This document shows positions 1 to 7,668 of a DNA stretch of 14,908 nt, piece after piece. Each line of letters opens with the position of its first letter. Positions within the stretch are counted from its first letter, which is position 1. The DNA lies in assembly GCA_002381865.1 (NCBI GenBank), contig DFYO01000047.1:1-14908 (forward strand), in the 5' to 3' direction. The DNA is from Clostridiales bacterium UBA4080. Its GTDB lineage: Bacteria; Bacillota; Clostridia; Lachnospirales; Vallitaleaceae. The notes below the pieces were generated by a model. The model did no database searches and had not been told where the DNA came from. It worked only from the letters and a program-made list of their open reading frames with translations. The translations under genes and the position numbers were made by a program.

Positions 1-2
1 GG

Positions 3-380
3 AAAGTCATGCGATTCTATTCCGATATGAAGGAAAAGCTTCTCGATTTTCTCGTGGGCAAATTCATGTTCCTTGAAGCGGCCGAAATACTCGAACGCTT
101 CGACAGTGCCGCGAAGGCGGCGGAACTCCTCGAGGCGCATAAGCTCTTTAAGGAAGCCGCGTCATACTACGAACGTGCTCTCGAATGGCAAAAAGCCGAG
201 GCGCTCTACGTTCGATCGAGCGACGACAAGGCGATTGCCAGGCTCTACGAACACAAGGGCGATTTCATGGAAGCCATCGAACGATGGAAAAAGCTCGGCT
301 ATCCCAAGCAAGCGGCGCGCCTCGAGAAAAAAGCCCAAAAATTCGCACATCTGGATCAGACCACGCTTTTCGACTCTTAG
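3..380 (+). CDS. Helical-repeat (TPR-like) protein, probable C-terminal part
   Basis: The reading frame is open from the left edge of the window to a TAG at 378-380, so this is probably the C-terminus of a longer protein; the first in-frame ATG is at 9 but no clear ribosome binding site can be judged. The 123 visible residues are rich in Ala, Glu, Lys and Leu and repeat a helix-turn-helix pattern of about 20 residues, for example around AAELLEAHKLFKEAASYYERA and later KAIARLYEHKGDFMEAIERW. That spacing is typical of tetratricopeptide or similar alpha-solenoid repeats, which usually bind other proteins. No catalytic motif or membrane segment is visible. Base composition matches the GC-rich right end of the window, so it looks native to the host. 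It is separated from the polysaccharide genes by a spacer and need not share their function. I do not recognise the specific protein. Confidence 0.6.
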   Translation, partial: KVMRFYSDMKEKLLDFLVGKFMFLEAAEILERFDSAAKAAELLEAHKLFKEAASYYERALEWQKAEALYVRSSDDKAIARLYEHKGDFMEAIERWKKLGYPKQAARLEKKAQKFAHLDQTTLFDS

Positions 381-658
381 ATAGGATACTAATGCGGAGA
401 GCTGGTCCGCCAGTATGCAATGCGCCTTCTTGCATGCTGGAAAAGTATGGTGTATGATACCGATTGTTCAGAGATTGAACATTCCGAGAGCTTTTTCCAC
501 ATACCCCGCTAGGCTATCCGGGAGCGTGTTTCGGCCGCCTCGCGATGGTGCGGGGGTCAGCTTCCTCTTTCCGTGCCCCGGCGCCGGCGAAACGACCGGC
601 AGGGCGGGGCTGTCCGCGGATTGGTCTTTTGCAAATGCAATGTTCCCTGGAATAACCA
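381..658. other. GC-rich intergenic spacer with no convincing gene
   Basis: This 278-base stretch lies between the helical-repeat gene and the broken flippase. Short open frames exist on both strands, but their translations are low-complexity Pro/Ala/Gly/Arg sequence with no family features, so I do not call them. It contains a strong inverted repeat (410-440) and a 10-bp palindrome CCGGCGCCGG at 578-587. A promoter for the flippase operon could lie here, but I see no convincing -35/-10 pair. Confidence 0.5.
410..440 (+). terminator. Long inverted repeat, possible transcription-end hairpin
   Basis: The arms CCAGTATGCAA (410-420) and TTGCATGCTGG (430-440) pair over 11 positions, ten Watson-Crick and one G-U, around a 9-base loop. 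It starts 30 bases after the stop of the helical-repeat gene, where a terminator would be expected. No run of U follows on either strand, so it is not a classical intrinsic terminator. It could instead stabilise the 3' end of the mRNA or be a protein-binding site. A smaller 5-bp hairpin (GCGGA/TCCGC, 394-410) overlaps its left edge. Confidence 0.4.
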
Positions 659-1246
659 TTGTTCAATACCATCAAAACAAAGATTAGCGCTCTTTCCTCT
701 GACAGAAAGTCGGTGCTGACGCTTGTCGGGGGAACGAGCATAGCACAAGCGCTGAATTTTCTCTTTTATCCCATACAAACAAGGCTCTTTAGCCCTGAGG
801 TATTTGGCGAGCTGTCGGTGTTTACATCGATAACGGGGATTGTAGGCATAATCATATGTCTTCGGTATGAGCTTGCGATTGTACTGCCCAAGGATGATGA
901 TGAAGGCTTTGCCCTCTATAAGCTTGCTATCCTTTTTGCAGCGATTGTTTCGGGGCTAGCAGGGATTGTTTTTTTACTATGGCATACCCAGATCTATACA
1001 AGGTTCAATGCAGCAACGCTTTCGCAGTACTGGTATTATGTTCCTGTAGTGCTGTTTCTGACGGGAGTTATCCAGGCGTCGAATTACTGGCTGACCCGTC
1101 GAAGAAAATTCAAGGTACTGTCAATCAATAAAGTTGCGCCGGTAATTGCTACAAATGTACTATCAATCGGGCTTGGGCTCGCGGGGAATGTCGATCTTGG
1201 CGCCCGCCTTGTGGCGGTGCTTGCGGAGAAACATCGGCAATATTGA
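659..1246 (+). pseudogene. Truncated Wzx-type oligosaccharide flippase (N-terminal part only)
   Basis: This frame encodes 195 residues that look like the N-terminal half of a MOP-superfamily polysaccharide flippase, a membrane protein that moves lipid-linked sugar units to the periplasmic face. A short Lys/Ser-rich tail is followed by GGTSIAQALNFLFYPIQTRL, then LFSPEVFGELSVF and LRYELAIVLP, all characteristic of this family, and about five hydrophobic segments. Intact members are about 400-480 residues with 12 segments, so more than half is missing. The last 20 residues (from about GLAGNVDLGARL) lose the family pattern and run to TGA at 1244-1246. The start is probably TTG at 659, with a weak TGGAA ribosome site at 648-652 and an in-frame stop at 653-655. 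Composition is intermediate, closer to the host than to the island. It may be a relic of the glycan locus present before the AT-rich cassette arrived. A frameshift in a still-present 3' half is less likely, since no flippase sequence is evident downstream. Confidence 0.65.
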
Positions 1247-1851
1247 AGTGTAATCGCCTTACTGCTTAAGTCATCGCTATTTGCTTTGCCTCATAATGAG
1301 CACATTCAATTCGAGGAATATCGGCTTTTACAATCGTTTTATGATTGATTGCAGGAATTTAGGTAAATCCAACGGCAAAACCGATGGCAAACCAGTTTTG
1401 CAATTGCTTCACAAATGGGGCACAGCAACGGTATGTTTGTTTTTAATATCACGTTAGCGACGATTTATTAGCTTTTTCTGTCTCGCTTAAACGATGTAAT
1501 TATATCCACAATAAAAAAGCTCAGAAAGATTGATAGAACAATTAGCCAAAAGAAATATATTAAAGCTATGAATGAAATAAAGCGGTGTTTAAAAATCATC
1601 GACATTGGCTTCAAATATTAATTTTTACTTGAAATTAGAAAATTCTCGCCTGATAAAATCTAAAAACCCAAACCAGCTTTGAATTTATAAAAAATAGTAA
1701 AATATTTTAGTGCTGGTTAAAGAATAATAAAAAAGTTATTGTATTTATTTATGATTTATCGTGTTATTGGTAGTTCTCTGAATAGGTAGCATTTAGAATA
1801 GATTAGAAACAGCCATATTTATTTTCTTTTTAATAAAGGTCTACACTTTAA
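1247..1851. other. Non-coding transition into the AT-rich island
   Basis: About 600 bases hold no recognisable gene. Composition changes from mixed (1247-1440) to very AT-rich (from about 1500). The longest frame I can read is 53 codons, ATG 1296 to TAG 1455-1457, containing NIGFYNRF and LLHKWGTATVCLFLI; it has no convincing ribosome site and may be decayed sequence. An imperfect inverted pair GCTTTTT/AAAAAGC occurs at 1471-1477 and 1514-1520. The promoter of the downstream operon probably lies in the last 150 bases, but in such AT-rich DNA I cannot single one out. An AAAGG ribosome site (1835-1839) precedes the next gene's ATG at 1852. I see no transposase. Confidence 0.5.
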
Positions 1852-3129
1852 ATGATACAATTTATCAAATCGCTAACAAATACAGAAGAAAAAAAAACAC
1901 TATTATCAAATTTTTTTTCTCTCTCGGTATTACAGGCTTTTACTTATATATTGCCGCTTCTTACTTTGCCTTATTTGACTAAAGTTCTTGGTATTGAAAA
2001 CTTTGGGCTTGTAATGTTTGCTCAGTCTTTTATAATGTTTTTTAATGTTTTTGTTGATTATGGATTTAATTTATCAGCTACTAAAGAGGTTTCTATACAT
2101 AGAAATAACAAAGAAAAACTAACAGAAATTTTTAGCAGTGTTTTGACTATAAAGGTTATACTCTTAGTTGTTTCATTTGTGATTTTATCTATCATAGTTT
2201 TTTCTTTTGATAAGTTTTCAAATAACTGGGAACTTTACTATTTCACATTTTTAACAGTTATAGGACAAGCGATTTTTCCTATATGGTATTTTCAAGGGCT
2301 TGAAATGATGAAATATATCACTATAGTAAACATCACTTCAAAATTGCTTTTTACTATGGCGATTTTTATTTTTATAAAAGTTGGATCAGATTATATACTC
2401 GTACCTATATTCAATGGATTAGGTTTTATTATAGGTGGTATAATCTCACAATATATAATATTTAAGAAATTTCATCAAAATCTAAACTTTCACAATATGA
2501 ATCTTAAAAAGCACTTTAAAAATGGTTTACATGTTTTTTTATCTATTTCGTCATCTACTGTATTATCGGCGACACCAATTTTATTAATTGGTACATTTTT
2601 AGATTATACCACAGTAGGTTATTATTCTGCTTATGAAAAGATTATATCTGCAATAAAAAGTTTTTTTTATATAATAAATCAAACTTTTTTTCCAAGACTT
2701 TCCAAAATATTCATAGAAAATAAAAATAAATATAAAAAGTTATGGATAAAACTTTCGTTATATACAGTTATATTATCAATAGTAACATTTGTTATATTAT
2801 TTATTTTATCAAAAATATTTATTAAATATTATTTGGGAGAGAGTTTCTTAACACAGCTTTATATATTCTACACACTTGCAATTACAATTATATCATATAC
2901 CATTATAAATTCTTTAGGGCTTAATGGTTTATTAGTAATCGGGAAAAATAAACAACTTGCTACATCTCAAGTTATTCCTACTATAATATTTATATTTTTG
3001 TCTCCAATTGTAATAAAACATTTTAGCTTTAAATATTTTTTATTTATAATACCAATAACTGACTTATTTATTATACTAATACGAATCTATTTTTTAAGGG
3101 AATATTTTTATGGAAAACCCAAAATTTAA
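1852..3129 (+). CDS. wzx: Oligosaccharide flippase, Wzx/MOP family
   Basis: This 425-residue inner-membrane protein has the normal length of a Wzx flippase, which moves undecaprenyl-diphosphate-linked repeat units from the cytoplasmic to the periplasmic face. About 12 hydrophobic segments span the sequence. The N-terminus carries family hallmarks: NFFSLSVLQAFTYILPLLTL, then PYLTKVLGIENFGL, FVDYGFNLSATKEVS, and later FPIWYFQGLEMMKYI. The DYGFNLSATKEVS segment near residue 70 is typical of RfbX-like flippases. The ATG at 1852 has an AAAGG site about 12 bases upstream, and the family N-terminus begins shortly after it. The gene is extremely AT-rich with long A and T runs, unlike the broken flippase at 659-1246, so the two have separate origins. 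It opens a dense operon and overlaps the next gene by 20 bases. The family is secure; the transported glycan is unknown. Confidence 0.92.
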   Translation: MIQFIKSLTNTEEKKTLLSNFFSLSVLQAFTYILPLLTLPYLTKVLGIENFGLVMFAQSFIMFFNVFVDYGFNLSATKEVSIHRNNKEKLTEIFSSVLTIKVILLVVSFVILSIIVFSFDKFSNNWELYYFTFLTVIGQAIFPIWYFQGLEMMKYITIVNITSKLLFTMAIFIFIKVGSDYILVPIFNGLGFIIGGIISQYIIFKKFHQNLNFHNMNLKKHFKNGLHVFLSISSSTVLSATPILLIGTFLDYTTVGYYSAYEKIISAIKSFFYIINQTFFPRLSKIFIENKNKYKKLWIKLSLYTVILSIVTFVILFILSKIFIKYYLGESFLTQLYIFYTLAITIISYTIINSLGLNGLLVIGKNKQLATSQVIPTIIFIFLSPIVIKHFSFKYFLFIIPITDLFIILIRIYFLREYFYGKPKI

Positions 3130-4075
3130 ATATCAACCAAGGGTTTTAGCATCATCAGATGTTGACATAAGATACAAAGGAACATCAGGTGGAGTAATTT
3201 CCCAAATTATAAAATATTTGTTTGAATATAATAAAATAAATAGTGCCTTAAGTATGAAATATTCTGGTATAAAACTTTTTGATCCTATTTTAATTTATAC
3301 ATATGAAGATTATGAAAATACTGGTTCAGTTTATCATGAAATAAACATATATAAATATCTAAAAGAAAATATAGAAAATATAAAATCTCCAATCTTAATA
3401 ACCTGTTTGCCATGTCAAGTATTACCTATTAGAAGATTACTAGATAAAAACAATATTGATAGCACAATTATATCTTTATTCTGTTCTAATCAGCTTGAAA
3501 AAGAAGCAACGTATTATTTTTTGAAAAAAAACAATATTGATATAGATGAGGTTATAGATTTTAGGTATAGAGGTAATGGTTGGCCTTCAGGAATGCAAAT
3601 TAAAACTATTAAAAATCAATATTTTTTTAATAATAATACATCAAAATGGGCTGATGTATTTCATTCTCAAATATTTACATTAAATAGGTGCTTTTCTTGC
3701 AAAGATACATTCGGCATAAATGCTGATTTATCAGTTGGCGATCCATGGTTGTATCGTTACACCAAATATGATAACATAGGATCATCTATTGTTATTACTC
3801 ATAATGATAGAGGTGAAAACTTAATTAAAAATATGTATGCAAATGGAACATTGCTACTTATAGAAAATTTGGCTTCTAATGATGTCTTGCTTTCGCAAAA
3901 GAAAACTTTGATAAAAAAGCATATATTTAGAAAGTATAGAAAGACATTATCCTTTTTAAGGAAAATAATTAATAGTCGTTACTATAAAAAATATTTTTTC
4001 TATTTTTGTAAGGTACATAATTACATGCTTTTAATATTCATTAGAATATTAAAAAAAATTGAGGGAATAAAATGA
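3110..4075 (+). CDS. FrhB-like protein (coenzyme F420 hydrogenase/dehydrogenase beta-subunit family) of a polysaccharide locus
   Basis: The 321-residue product resembles the FrhB/FdhB family named after archaeal F420-reducing hydrogenase subunits, of which many bacterial members lie in glycan loci. Seen in the sequence: KGTSGGVISQI at residues 23-33; LITCLPCQ with Cys99 and Cys102, at the place of the family's TPCQ motif; Cys125; FRYRGNGWPSG at 151-161; RCFSCKD with Cys194 and Cys197; and NADLSVGDPW at 204-213. The conserved cysteines suggest iron-sulfur or metal binding, and the family binds flavin in its characterised members. No F420 metabolism is implied here. The start ATG at 3110 has AAGGG at 3096-3100. 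The gene overlaps wzx by 20 bases and the pyruvyl transferase-family gene by 4 (ATGA), so the two are translationally coupled; I infer a joint role in modifying the glycan. The exact reaction is unknown. Confidence 0.8.
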   Translation: MENPKFKYQPRVLASSDVDIRYKGTSGGVISQIIKYLFEYNKINSALSMKYSGIKLFDPILIYTYEDYENTGSVYHEINIYKYLKENIENIKSPILITCLPCQVLPIRRLLDKNNIDSTIISLFCSNQLEKEATYYFLKKNNIDIDEVIDFRYRGNGWPSGMQIKTIKNQYFFNNNTSKWADVFHSQIFTLNRCFSCKDTFGINADLSVGDPWLYRYTKYDNIGSSIVITHNDRGENLIKNMYANGTLLLIENLASNDVLLSQKKTLIKKHIFRKYRKTLSFLRKIINSRYYKKYFFYFCKVHNYMLLIFIRILKKIEGIK

Positions 4076-5280
4076 ATATTTTAATATTAAATCAACATTC
4101 TTCAAATCATGGTGATGAAGCTGCAGGAAAAGCATTGCTTAGAGGTTTTAGAAATTTCGGCATAGAAGATTATATTAGTATATTATATAATTCAAATAAA
4201 CTTCTTGAAATTGAGATGTTAAATATAGATGAAAAAACAAGACATTTCTGCTCGGGCAAAGCAACTACTATTGATAAGGTTCTTATAATTTTAACCTTTC
4301 TATTACCATTTGGCTTTATAAAATATTTTTATAACTTTGGCACTACTACAAAGTATGAATATAACTTGATTAAAAAATATAATAAAGTAATTAATGCTCC
4401 TGGTGGTGTCAATATTGGACCATATAAGGATTGGATATATCTATGGAGGTTATATATTGCAATAAAACTTAAAAAAGATGTTGCATTATATTCCATCTCT
4501 TTCGGCCCTATTCCTGAATCTTATCTATTCAAAAAAATAAGTAAATACGTTCTTTCAAATGTTAGTTTTTTATCGTTAAGAGATGGCATGAGCCAAAAGT
4601 ATGCTGATAATTTGAAATTAAACTATATTAAATCAATAGACACTGCATTCTTAAATAATAATACTTTGCTCTCTATTCCTGAAGAAATTAAAAATATTAT
4701 TAAGTCTGATTATGTTGTTTTTGTACCAAACGAACTTAACAAATGGCACCCATATTTTAAAAATATTGATTCTTCAATATTTGATGATATTTATTTAAAA
4801 ATTATAAATTATTTTATTAATCAAAATATACAAATCGTTCTTTTACCGCAACTTTTCGGGACTCAAAATGATAGTAATTACTTTGTCAGATTAAAAGAAA
4901 AATCACTTAATAAATATTATGTTACTGTTGTATCTAATACATATTCATCTGACATACAGCAAAATATTATTAAAAGATCAATATTTCTTGTTGGTGCAAG
5001 ATATCATAGTATTATATTTGCAATTAACAATGAGCGCCCTTTTTTATCTATATCGTATGAACATAAAATGACTAACACTTTGGAATTAATTGGTTTAGAT
5101 AAGTACAATATTTTAATACAAGACATTATAGATAACAAGATAAACATATCTGATAAATTAAATACTAATTATCATAAAAGAAATGAAATCGTTATGGATA
5201 TTGTAAAAGCTCGTAATAACGCAAATAAAATTGCAATTCAAACATTGCAATTATTACTAGATAAATATTTACTAGTCTAA
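4072..5280 (+). CDS. Polysaccharide pyruvyl transferase family protein (WcaK/CsaB-like)
   Basis: This 402-residue protein matches the polysaccharide pyruvyl transferase family, whose characterised members add ketal-linked pyruvate from phosphoenolpyruvate to sugars of cell-surface polymers. Visible landmarks: an N-terminal ILNQHSSNHGDEAAGKALL (residues 4-22), NAPGG at 108-112, SISFGPIP at 141-148, SLRD at 168-171, VVFVPN at 215-220, IVLLPQ at 255-260, VGARYHSIIFA at 307-317 and SISYEHKM at 326-333. The GARYHS and SYEHK motifs near the C-terminus are the family's strongest signature. There is no signal peptide, so it acts in the cytoplasm. The ATG overlaps the stop of the FrhB-like gene (ATGA), with GAGGG at 4061-4065. 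Some members of this fold do not transfer pyruvate, so an acidic ketal on this glycan is plausible but unproven. Confidence 0.88.
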   Translation: MNILILNQHSSNHGDEAAGKALLRGFRNFGIEDYISILYNSNKLLEIEMLNIDEKTRHFCSGKATTIDKVLIILTFLLPFGFIKYFYNFGTTTKYEYNLIKKYNKVINAPGGVNIGPYKDWIYLWRLYIAIKLKKDVALYSISFGPIPESYLFKKISKYVLSNVSFLSLRDGMSQKYADNLKLNYIKSIDTAFLNNNTLLSIPEEIKNIIKSDYVVFVPNELNKWHPYFKNIDSSIFDDIYLKIINYFINQNIQIVLLPQLFGTQNDSNYFVRLKEKSLNKYYVTVVSNTYSSDIQQNIIKRSIFLVGARYHSIIFAINNERPFLSISYEHKMTNTLELIGLDKYNILIQDIIDNKINISDKLNTNYHKRNEIVMDIVKARNNANKIAIQTLQLLLDKYLLV

Positions 5281-5368
5281 TATAGAAAAGTTTTGCACTT
5301 CAAGCTTGGATTGGCGCTGTACAAAAACAGACAGATCGATTTAGAAATATGTAGATTTAGGTAAATAT
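5281..5368. other. Short spacer inside the operon
   Basis: These 88 bases are the only sizeable gap inside the AT-rich operon. The middle (about 5295-5340) is less AT-rich than its surroundings. The gap ends with a GATTTAGGTAAAT stretch that supplies the ribosome site of the next gene. No good promoter or terminator is visible. It may mark a join between two acquired segments. Confidence 0.35.
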
Positions 5369-6403
5369 ATGAGAAACCAAAAAGTATATATAATTATTGT
5401 AAACTATAATAACTGGAAAGACACAATAGAATGTCTTGAAAGTGTGCTAAAAATTAAATATGAAGACTATCAAATTATAGTAGTAGATAATGATTCCCCA
5501 AATAACTCTATGGAATATATCACCAATTGGGCAGAGGGAAAGCAAGAGGTCATCTATAATGAAAAATCGCAACTTAAGCACTTAAGCCAACCATTTGAAT
5601 TAAAGCCTTTGGAGTATTTGTATTACACAAAAGAAGAAGCTATCAGTGGTGGAGATAGAGAAAAAGAATCCTTATATAAGAAACCACTAATATTTATACA
5701 AGCAGGTGAAAATTGCGGTTTCGCAGCTGGGAACAATATTGGGATAAAATATGCTATTGCGAAAGATGATTTTAAATATTTATGTTTAATCAATAATGAC
5801 ACAGTTGTGGAACATGATTTTTTATCCTTAGTTGTTAAAAAAATGCAGCAAAACGAATCAATCGGTATATGTGGAAGTAAAATAAATTATTATTCGGATC
5901 CAAGGTTGATTTGGTCAAATGGCGGTACATTTAACAAAATGACTTCCCAAACAAAGCATATAGATTATCTGCAATTTGATGAAGATCAAAAACCTAACTG
6001 TAGAATAACTTTCTTAACTGGATGTTTGTGGCTAATAAAAAAAGAAATCATGCAAACTATTGGTTTACTCAATGAAAGTTATTTTATGTATGTAGAAGAT
6101 CTCGAGTATTCATACAAAGCTCAAAAATCTGGTTATAGATTAGATGTTGAGCCTAAAAGTAAAATTTATCATAAAGTAGGTTCTACATCAGATGGTGAGA
6201 TTTCTGAGTTTTCTGCATATTGGATGATGAAGAATAGAATTAAGTTCATTATGACTAACCTAGACAACTTTCATAAAATAACAAGTATATGTTTTATAAT
6301 TATAACAAGAATATTAAGATTTACGGAATGGATTTTTAAAGGTCATATAAATATTGTGAAGGCTCAGTTCAATGGGCTTTGTAGTGGAATCATAAAAAAA
6401 TGA
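5369..6403 (+). CDS. Glycosyltransferase family 2 (rhamnosyltransferase-like, COG1216 type)
   Basis: The 344-residue product is a GT-A fold glycosyltransferase that would transfer a sugar from a nucleotide donor to the lipid-linked repeat unit at the inner face of the membrane. Evidence in order: VYIIIVNYNNW (6-16), VVDNDSPNN (38-46), GENCGFAAGNNIGI (113-126), LINNDTVVEHDF (140-151; the NND stands at the DXD position that binds metal and nucleotide), FLTGCLWLIKK (215-225) and YVEDLEYSYK (241-250), holding the likely catalytic acidic residues. About 50 extra residues (roughly 56-108) lie between the VDND and GFAAGNN motifs, an insertion known from one GT2 subgroup. A hydrophobic stretch near 300-318 could attach it to the membrane. 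The ATG at 5369 has TAGGT about 7 bases upstream. Its stop overlaps the start of the polymerase gene by 4 bases. Donor and linkage cannot be read from the sequence. Confidence 0.9.
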   Translation: MRNQKVYIIIVNYNNWKDTIECLESVLKIKYEDYQIIVVDNDSPNNSMEYITNWAEGKQEVIYNEKSQLKHLSQPFELKPLEYLYYTKEEAISGGDREKESLYKKPLIFIQAGENCGFAAGNNIGIKYAIAKDDFKYLCLINNDTVVEHDFLSLVVKKMQQNESIGICGSKINYYSDPRLIWSNGGTFNKMTSQTKHIDYLQFDEDQKPNCRITFLTGCLWLIKKEIMQTIGLLNESYFMYVEDLEYSYKAQKSGYRLDVEPKSKIYHKVGSTSDGEISEFSAYWMMKNRIKFIMTNLDNFHKITSICFIIITRILRFTEWIFKGHINIVKAQFNGLCSGIIKK

Positions 6404-7668
6404 TATATATTTTATTAATTTATATCGGCATGATTTTTACTGATCTTCCTTTGGCAGGTCTCATTGGTACGATAGGTTCTAGTGTTATGTTGTTAGTTGC
6501 GCCACTATTGTCTATACTTATTGTATATAAACATCAATTGAAATATAGAGGTACATATATATCAAACTTATTTTTATATTATTTTATAGTTACTTTTTTT
6601 ACATCTATGATAATATTTATTTATTACTCTATTGCAAACAATACAATGTATACACCATATGGTCAGTTGATTTTAATAAAATTAATCAATGCTTCAATAT
6701 ATAATTTAATATATTTTTTAGCTTATTTTGCAACAATTTACAGTTTAATAAAAATTAATTTGCAACAAATCCATAAATCATTTTTATTTTTCTATTTATT
6801 ATTAATGGTAGTAGGTTTAATAGAAATTCTTAATAAAGATATTTTAAATCTTATTCATTTAGCTCCAAATGATTATGGGAGATTAAGACTTACTACATCA
6901 GAACCTTCAAGAGCGATTTTTGAGTTGGTGATTATTTCATTATTGATATTAATGACACTACAAAATAAGCTATTAAAGATAATTATTGTTTTGGTAATGT
7001 TCTTTTTTTCAGTTATGATTGCATCAAAAGGAGGTATTTTATTCCTATCTGTATCAATACTTTGGATCTATCTTTTAGGTACTAGTTTAAAGCAAAAAAT
7101 TGTGTTTTCTATTGTGATGATTCCCATAATTTTTGGGTTTGGCCACCTGATTTCTACAATTGTAATACCAGGTTTGTTGAATGATATAGGTTCTTTTGCC
7201 AGCACAAGTACTCGCTTAATAACTACGGTATGGGCATTATTAAGTTTGTTTTATTTTCCATTCGGTGAAGGTTATGGAACATATATGTGCTATTTTCAAG
7301 ATATGCTTTTGAAATCTACAGATTTTATAACCAAAATATCACCTATTCCGTTATCAACTATTGAAATAGATTCCATGATTAAAACAGGAATGAATGTTGG
7401 AGCTAAATCTGGAATTCTTTTTCAAATAGTTCAAAATGGCATTTTAGCGGTTATTTTTTTCTATTTATTATTTCACAGAACTTGGAAAAATATAAAGTTA
7501 CTAAATACTTCAGAATTTAATAAAAAGATTATGCAGTTGATTTTAATATATACTATATTAACACTTTTATTTGGCGCAAATATGGAAGTTCTATATATCT
7601 ATTTATTGCCAATTGCATATATAGAAGCAATTTTAATTAAGCAAAAAAGGATCGATAATTTATGTTAA
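6400..7668 (+). CDS. wzy: O-antigen/polysaccharide polymerase, Wzy-like membrane protein
   Basis: This 422-residue protein consists almost wholly of hydrophobic segments, about 10-12, with one larger hydrophilic loop at roughly residues 286-345, the arrangement typical of Wzy polymerases. Wzy joins flipped repeat units into polymer on the periplasmic side. Small motifs support the call: RLRLTTSEPSRAIFE at 161-175 (a SEPS/EPSR element recurring in O-antigen ligase/polymerase proteins), MIASKGG at 206-212, and SFASTSTRL at 265-273 before the large loop, followed by FPFGEGYGTY at 286-295. Wzy sequences are poorly conserved, so topology and position among Wzx and glycosyltransferase genes carry most of the weight. 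The start overlaps the GT2 stop (ATGA) and the end overlaps the next gene by 7 bases. Composition is very AT-rich. An O-antigen ligase function is the main alternative, but ligases are usually not in this position. Confidence 0.82.
   Translation: MIYILLIYIGMIFTDLPLAGLIGTIGSSVMLLVAPLLSILIVYKHQLKYRGTYISNLFLYYFIVTFFTSMIIFIYYSIANNTMYTPYGQLILIKLINASIYNLIYFLAYFATIYSLIKINLQQIHKSFLFFYLLLMVVGLIEILNKDILNLIHLAPNDYGRLRLTTSEPSRAIFELVIISLLILMTLQNKLLKIIIVLVMFFFSVMIASKGGILFLSVSILWIYLLGTSLKQKIVFSIVMIPIIFGFGHLISTIVIPGLLNDIGSFASTSTRLITTVWALLSLFYFPFGEGYGTYMCYFQDMLLKSTDFITKISPIPLSTIEIDSMIKTGMNVGAKSGILFQIVQNGILAVIFFYLLFHRTWKNIKLLNTSEFNKKIMQLILIYTILTLLFGANMEVLYIYLLPIAYIEAILIKQKRIDNLC

Noticed and set aside
415..741. 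Several 60-90 codon frames on both strands between the first gene and the flippase
   Set aside because: Translations are Pro/Ala/Gly/Arg-rich without motifs or ribosome sites, and they overlap each other in conflicting frames.
3110..4075. Evidence for F420-dependent hydrogenase metabolism
   Set aside because: The family name derives from archaeal enzymes; no F420 or hydrogenase partners are present and the context is glycan synthesis.
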